Source of the DNA: Beta vulgaris subsp. vulgaris
Taxonomy: Eukaryota; Streptophyta; Magnoliopsida; Caryophyllales; Amaranthaceae
Length of the DNA: 64,000 nt
Assembly: GCF_026745355.1 (NCBI RefSeq)
Contig: NC_079205.1
Coordinates: forward strand, 41,091,182-41,155,181
Reading direction: 5' to 3'
The translations under genes and the position numbers were made by a program. Shown here piece by piece: positions 59,681 through 64,000 of the stretch; the stretch's first letter is position 1, and each line of letters opens with the position of its first letter. Under the pieces are notes generated by a model. The model made no database searches. It had not been told where the DNA came from and was given only the letters and a program-made list of their open reading frames with translations.

Positions 59681-61024
59681 TATATTTGACTCTCTAGCTA
59701 GCTGGAGCTGCATGGCATAAGATGATCATTACTCAAAATTGAATCAATATACTACTTTCTTTGCCGAATATACCACCAAACATTGTCTTGTTTGGTTCCT
59801 TGAACTTCCTTATTCTTGCAACATGATACATGTTTTACATAAAATTGTTGAACTTTCAAAGTGTATGTTGATTTCATGGTTCTTTTTTTAATGTTACGGT
59901 TTCCATATTTCTCCTAGCCGGAGCAATCCAAAGTGGGAGAGTGAGGATCATCATATATTTCTCCTAGCCGGAGCAATCCAAAGTGGGAGAGTGAGGATCA
60001 CATGCCTGATGTAGTTGTGCTACAAAGAGATAAGCCGATGATATCTCGTTCTCTCTCCTCCATTTTCTGTGAGTTCGATCATCATATCTCCTATTACGTT
60101 TTCAATACTTTTATCTGAACTAATGTCTCTGGCATGTGACTGCGTGAAAAATAGGTAGCCAGAATATGCTCTAATGTTCTAATGTGTATGATGGGCCAAA
60201 GTGAGGGACTATGAGAAGACGAAAGGGCCACACGGGAACGTGATCTACCAGTTTCAGGTCACAGCCTGCAGTTCTGTGGCTAGAATGTAGGCGGTATCAT
60301 TTTTGAGGTTTGGATTATGCTTTTTTGTTTATGCAGATTGGGGAACGCAGTGCTTCATTACACGTTTTGCTTCATTGAGGAATTTGTTCTTGTGTTCTAG
60401 CTTACATGCGCAATTGTGCATGACATTGCCTAGCATGTATGTGGTTGAAGAAATATCATTGCAATGATGAGTTGTCACATTTATTTAAGGAAAATTTGAT
60501 TATAACAATCTAATCTTTGTGTTTTTCGCTCAAATTAATCTCATGTTTTGGTTATTTTTTTTAATAATCTTATCTTTAGGCTATCGCTCAAATTAATCTC
60601 ACTTTTTGACTAATTTTTAATAATTCAATTTTTTAACATGATATGCTCATTTTGAACTGGCGGGCGATGACATGTTGAAATTGTAAAATTGAATATTTTT
60701 TTTTTTTTGAACAGGTTTGCTGTTGTACTGGAAGAAGGAAATTTATTAAACGGTTTAGCAAATAAAAAAAAAATATTTTTCCACAACTCAAGTATAGAAA
60801 ATAATATTTAGTTTACGGTTTAATATAAAAAAATTAATTGTGCTACATATAAGTAACATCATTCGTATAAATCTACAATTACAAATATCACTTACCATTC
60901 CAAAACGTAGAGGGGACTCTAGATCATTGCACTCTAGGCACCTTCTTAAAAATGTTTTAGTATGACCATCAATTTGCCATATTAGACTACCCATCATGCC
61001 CAAATCTTTTAAAAAGACTTTTAA
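59681..61024. other. Intergenic stretch with short repeats
   Basis: Contains a 50-bp tandem duplication (59905-59954, 59955-60001; 'atatttctcctagccgg') and, at about 60500-60640, a duplicated AT-rich segment with 'gctcaaattaatctca' words. ORFs here have no motifs. No gene recognised. Confidence 0.5.
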
Positions 61025-61262
61025 GGTCTGTTCGGCATTATTGTCAATTTTTAGTTTTTGGTTTCATAAATGTGAAAGTCATATCATATACGGAGTATAA
61101 TAAACTCAACTTTAGTCGTATTTTACTAAATATGTCAATTTTGAAAATTAACAAGTGATAACAGAAAACTGAAAATTACTTTTTCTGGTTTTCATATTTT
61201 TGTTTTTGGTAAAAAAAAAAAAGTTGAAAAAACAAAAATAAAAAACGATAACGAACGAGCTC
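61025..61262. mobile_element. Tourist-like MITE
   Basis: TTAA flanks (61021-61024, 61263-61266) bracket GGTCTGTTCGGCATTATTG and, inverted, GAGCTCGTTCGTTATCG. It is 238 bp with A/T homopolymers inside. The duplication may be TAA or TTA (Tourist) within TTAA. Confidence 0.6.
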
Positions 61263-62025
61263 TTAATTATATGTTTTTGACAACAAATTAGTATATAGTA
61301 ATAGCTTTATAGAATCATACATTTGTTTACAACGACAAAAAATATCGAAAGGAGATTGAGCGAGCTAACAAGGTTGTCAAAATCGCGATTTTACTTTAAA
61401 GCCCGCCTCAAATAGCAGCTTAATTAAGACATTACTGCTAACTACGAAGTTAAGCTGCCAATTAGAGGGACTGTTAGGGGGAAAATTCCGCACCTTCCTA
61501 GCTATGGAATATTAAAAATCTCATAGTATCTAAGCATAATACCAAAAAAATAAGTTATAGTATATAGTTATTTATTACAACGTAACATATCGTGCAAAAT
61601 GTTTGACTTGAATTATAGACCAGAAATACATATTTGACTTGATAAAAATCTTCGTATACAATAGATTATCTTATAGTAGCGGAATTAAACACATTGACCA
61701 TGACTTCACCTCACGTTTGCACATAAGAGCTACTTCAGACACTTCCTTTAATCCTGCAAAACAAATAAATCTACCAGGACAGGTTCGAAGAACAAAACGA
61801 TTAGCTTACGCTGGTAAATAAGTCCCACCAATTCGAAATGTGGCTGAAAGTAGGATTTATTTTAACATAAACAACATAACTTATTTCTCAAACACTTTCG
61901 CTTTATTCAACCACAAACACACTTATCTCTTTTAAAGACTACGGAAGCAACAATAATATCATGAGTGTATCAAGTAATTTCCAATAAAAACTATCCATGT
62001 TTATCCGCTATATCATTCACAACAT
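61263..62025. other. AT-rich intergenic stretch
   Basis: No ORF above 60 codons with a motif, and no terminal repeats seen. Confidence 0.4.
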
Positions 62026-64000
62026 TATAACACCCCGATAATCCTCTTTTTTCCGAAAATACTTTTCAAATATAAAACTAGATAATCATCAAAGCATTAT
62101 TATTGATACGTTTTACTCAGAATTTTGCAGCGGAAAACATATAACTAACTATAGAATTGAAATTTAATAAATAACAAAGTTAACTTTAAAACCAAACAAC
62201 AACGTTAACGTTACTTCAACCAAACTTAAATATAAATTTATTATCTACAGAACGATAAATAAATCAAAATGCTACACAAGCTCTCCATTCCCGAAACCTG
62301 ATGATGCATCATCTGCACACTTGTAGATGACAATACACTAGAGAATCTGCTCACCAATAATGGATCATCACAGGATAAAAAAGGCAAAGTCATGATCAAC
62401 ACATACAAACAAAGCACGTAGTCAACAAAGCTGAGTACTACTAATAATAAATAAAGATTCCTACCATGATACTAATAAATATCAAGTTGGGGTAAATAAC
62501 AACATAACAATATGCAGATAATTTTTACTGAACTAAACTTTAACTAACATTTTTATTACTTTAATGGAATAGTCATTGGACCGAGTTGTCTAACTAAAAA
62601 ACAACATTCCCTTTGGATGACGAAATACGAGCGCGACTTCGTATTCACATGACCTACGATATCGAGGAACCTTTTATATAACAATAGGAACGGTGATCAA
62701 TCCAAACCCAGAAAAAGTCATGGCCAGCTCACCATGTACCCAACTCCTGATTGTCCAACTTCTTACGTGCACCAGTATAAAATTTATTATTATCCAAGTT
62801 TTACTTTACATGATTTACCAATTATAACTTTTTACGACACACACGCAACACATACAAATAATATATAATCATACATCAATTGGTATGAGACGAGGCAATG
62901 GCCTATGATTAGCCCATAGATCTTCCTATTCCTATCCTAAGGGGATATCTCCGAATTTCTCTATTGAAGAGAGACCGGACTTTCTGCCTTCCACTGATAT
63001 TAACGTATTTTTAGTTCTCGAATGTTCAATTGACTTATTAATTCTTTATAACGTACTACATTTTTCTTTGACAAATAAGCCAACTCTATTTTTCTTTTAG
63101 GATTAAATAAGTGATCATACAACTTACAACCCAAGATTCATTCTTCTTTAATCTAATCTTTCTTATTTGTTGAACCTAGTCAACAACCAACTTACCTTTC
63201 AAAGGTATAAAATACCAACTTACCAAATAAGGCCCACAATCCTCATAAAGTAGTGAAAATAATGATAAAAGGAAACACATGATTCAATCATGATCCAAAC
63301 CAATAAATATATTAATTCCTTCATGTGAATTAATAAATAAAGTTTTCCACCAACATGCTTGCATCAATCTTTCATAAAAACATGATATAAATCTCATACT
63401 TAAATCCCATACTTAGCATGTTCGCACACAGGCATAAAACATGTAAAATCCAACACAATAACAATAATATATGAACTCACAAAGTTCCTATACATGATAC
63501 TACATGACTTTCCTTCCTAAAATCATGATACTACATCAAACAACACATAGGTATGTACGTACCTTGTGTAGACAAATTGATAGCTACTTTAACAACTTTA
63601 CAAGTCGCCTAGAGAGAACTCTCCGCCTAAAACAACCAATAAAATTTATAATCAATACTCCAAATAAATTCCAACAATTCTAAAATACTTCAATCCCTTT
63701 AAAAATATTTAAAAGTTGTTTTCATCATTAAAATTTCAATCACTAATATCTCCTAGCATAATACTATACTAGTCATTAAAATCAATAAAATTCCATTAAT
63801 AATAACCTTTTTAAAATTCCCGCAACATATAATTTAGGAAAGCATATTTTAAATAAGTCAACCTTTCCTTGATCTTCCCAAAATAAGTCAAGCTATGGAT
63901 TATTCTTGATTAGGTTAAGCTTGTTGTGTCATTTTTTTTGTATTGAGTTTTAACCGTTTTTCTTATATTTGTGACCTATTTTAGTAGGGTATATAGCTGC
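62026..64000 (-). mobile_element. LTR of the 44.6-kb family, continuing past the window end
   Basis: It starts TATAACACCCCGATAAT (one base changed from the sister terminus). It follows 44580-47400 in order, without the CACTA element: 'cagaattttgcagcggaaaa', 'aaagcacgta', 'aaggcccaca(g/a)tcctc', 'tacgtacctt'. A stretch of about 200 bp near 62880-63060 is absent from the sister copy. After about 63850 similarity fades. Whether it is a solo LTR or one end of a whole element cannot be seen. Confidence 0.8.

Noticed and set aside
44580..64000. The LTRs at 44580 and 62026 as the two ends of one retrotransposon
   Set aside because: The left copy has its own perfect AATCT duplication on both sides, and an intact host gene lies between them.

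Overview
This is nuclear DNA of a flowering plant, very probably a eudicot. The two intact genes have GT-AG introns, their proteins match plant organelle proteins, and the space between them is AT-rich and full of plant transposon families (hAT, Tourist, Stowaway, Mutator-like, CACTA, Helitron, copia and gypsy). The sequence alone does not fix the species. There is no CRISPR, operon or other prokaryotic feature.

Left part (1-28.8 kb). One minus-strand gene fills this region: the chloroplast translation factor LEPA/EF4 (GUF1 homologue). Twenty-one exons can be placed to the base, giving 654 codons over 28.3 kb; the last short exon lies beyond base 1. Its long introns hold many TIR elements, among them two hAT elements that each carry a Tourist-type MITE, plus a copia solo LTR, a Helitron, Stowaways and elements seated in (TA)n tracts.

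Middle (28.8-50.5 kb). A 4.74-kb Mutator-like element (MULE) with a perfect 9-bp target duplication sits 340 bp upstream of the LEPA start codon. Its transposase is almost whole but broken by an apparent one-base deletion. Next come a hAT fragment, a gypsy element that lost most of pol, a solo LTR (TSD TTACT), a decayed CACTA transposase, an unrelated tandem repeat of about 315 bp, and a second long solo LTR (TSD AATCT) that carries a CACTA element and a Helitron. The second LTR landed in a low-order repeat field built on 'gagtaacctcattt', which runs on to about 50.45 kb.

Right part (50.5-64 kb). A retroposon with a 13-bp TSD precedes the second intact gene, a two-exon mitochondrial-type PPR protein resembling Arabidopsis NFD5. 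Downstream are broken gene copies: a fragment resembling the first exon of the SWI/SNF ATPase gene BRAHMA, and an intronless, frameshifted copy of VIP5/RTF1 (PAF1 complex). Further MITEs follow, then an LTR copy related to the one at 44.6 kb that runs off the window end.

The two intact genes are independent housekeeping genes for organelle gene expression. I found no clear new biological system. The best leads are the nested insertion history, the repeat field, the broken MULE next to the LEPA promoter and the cluster of chromatin-gene fragments.
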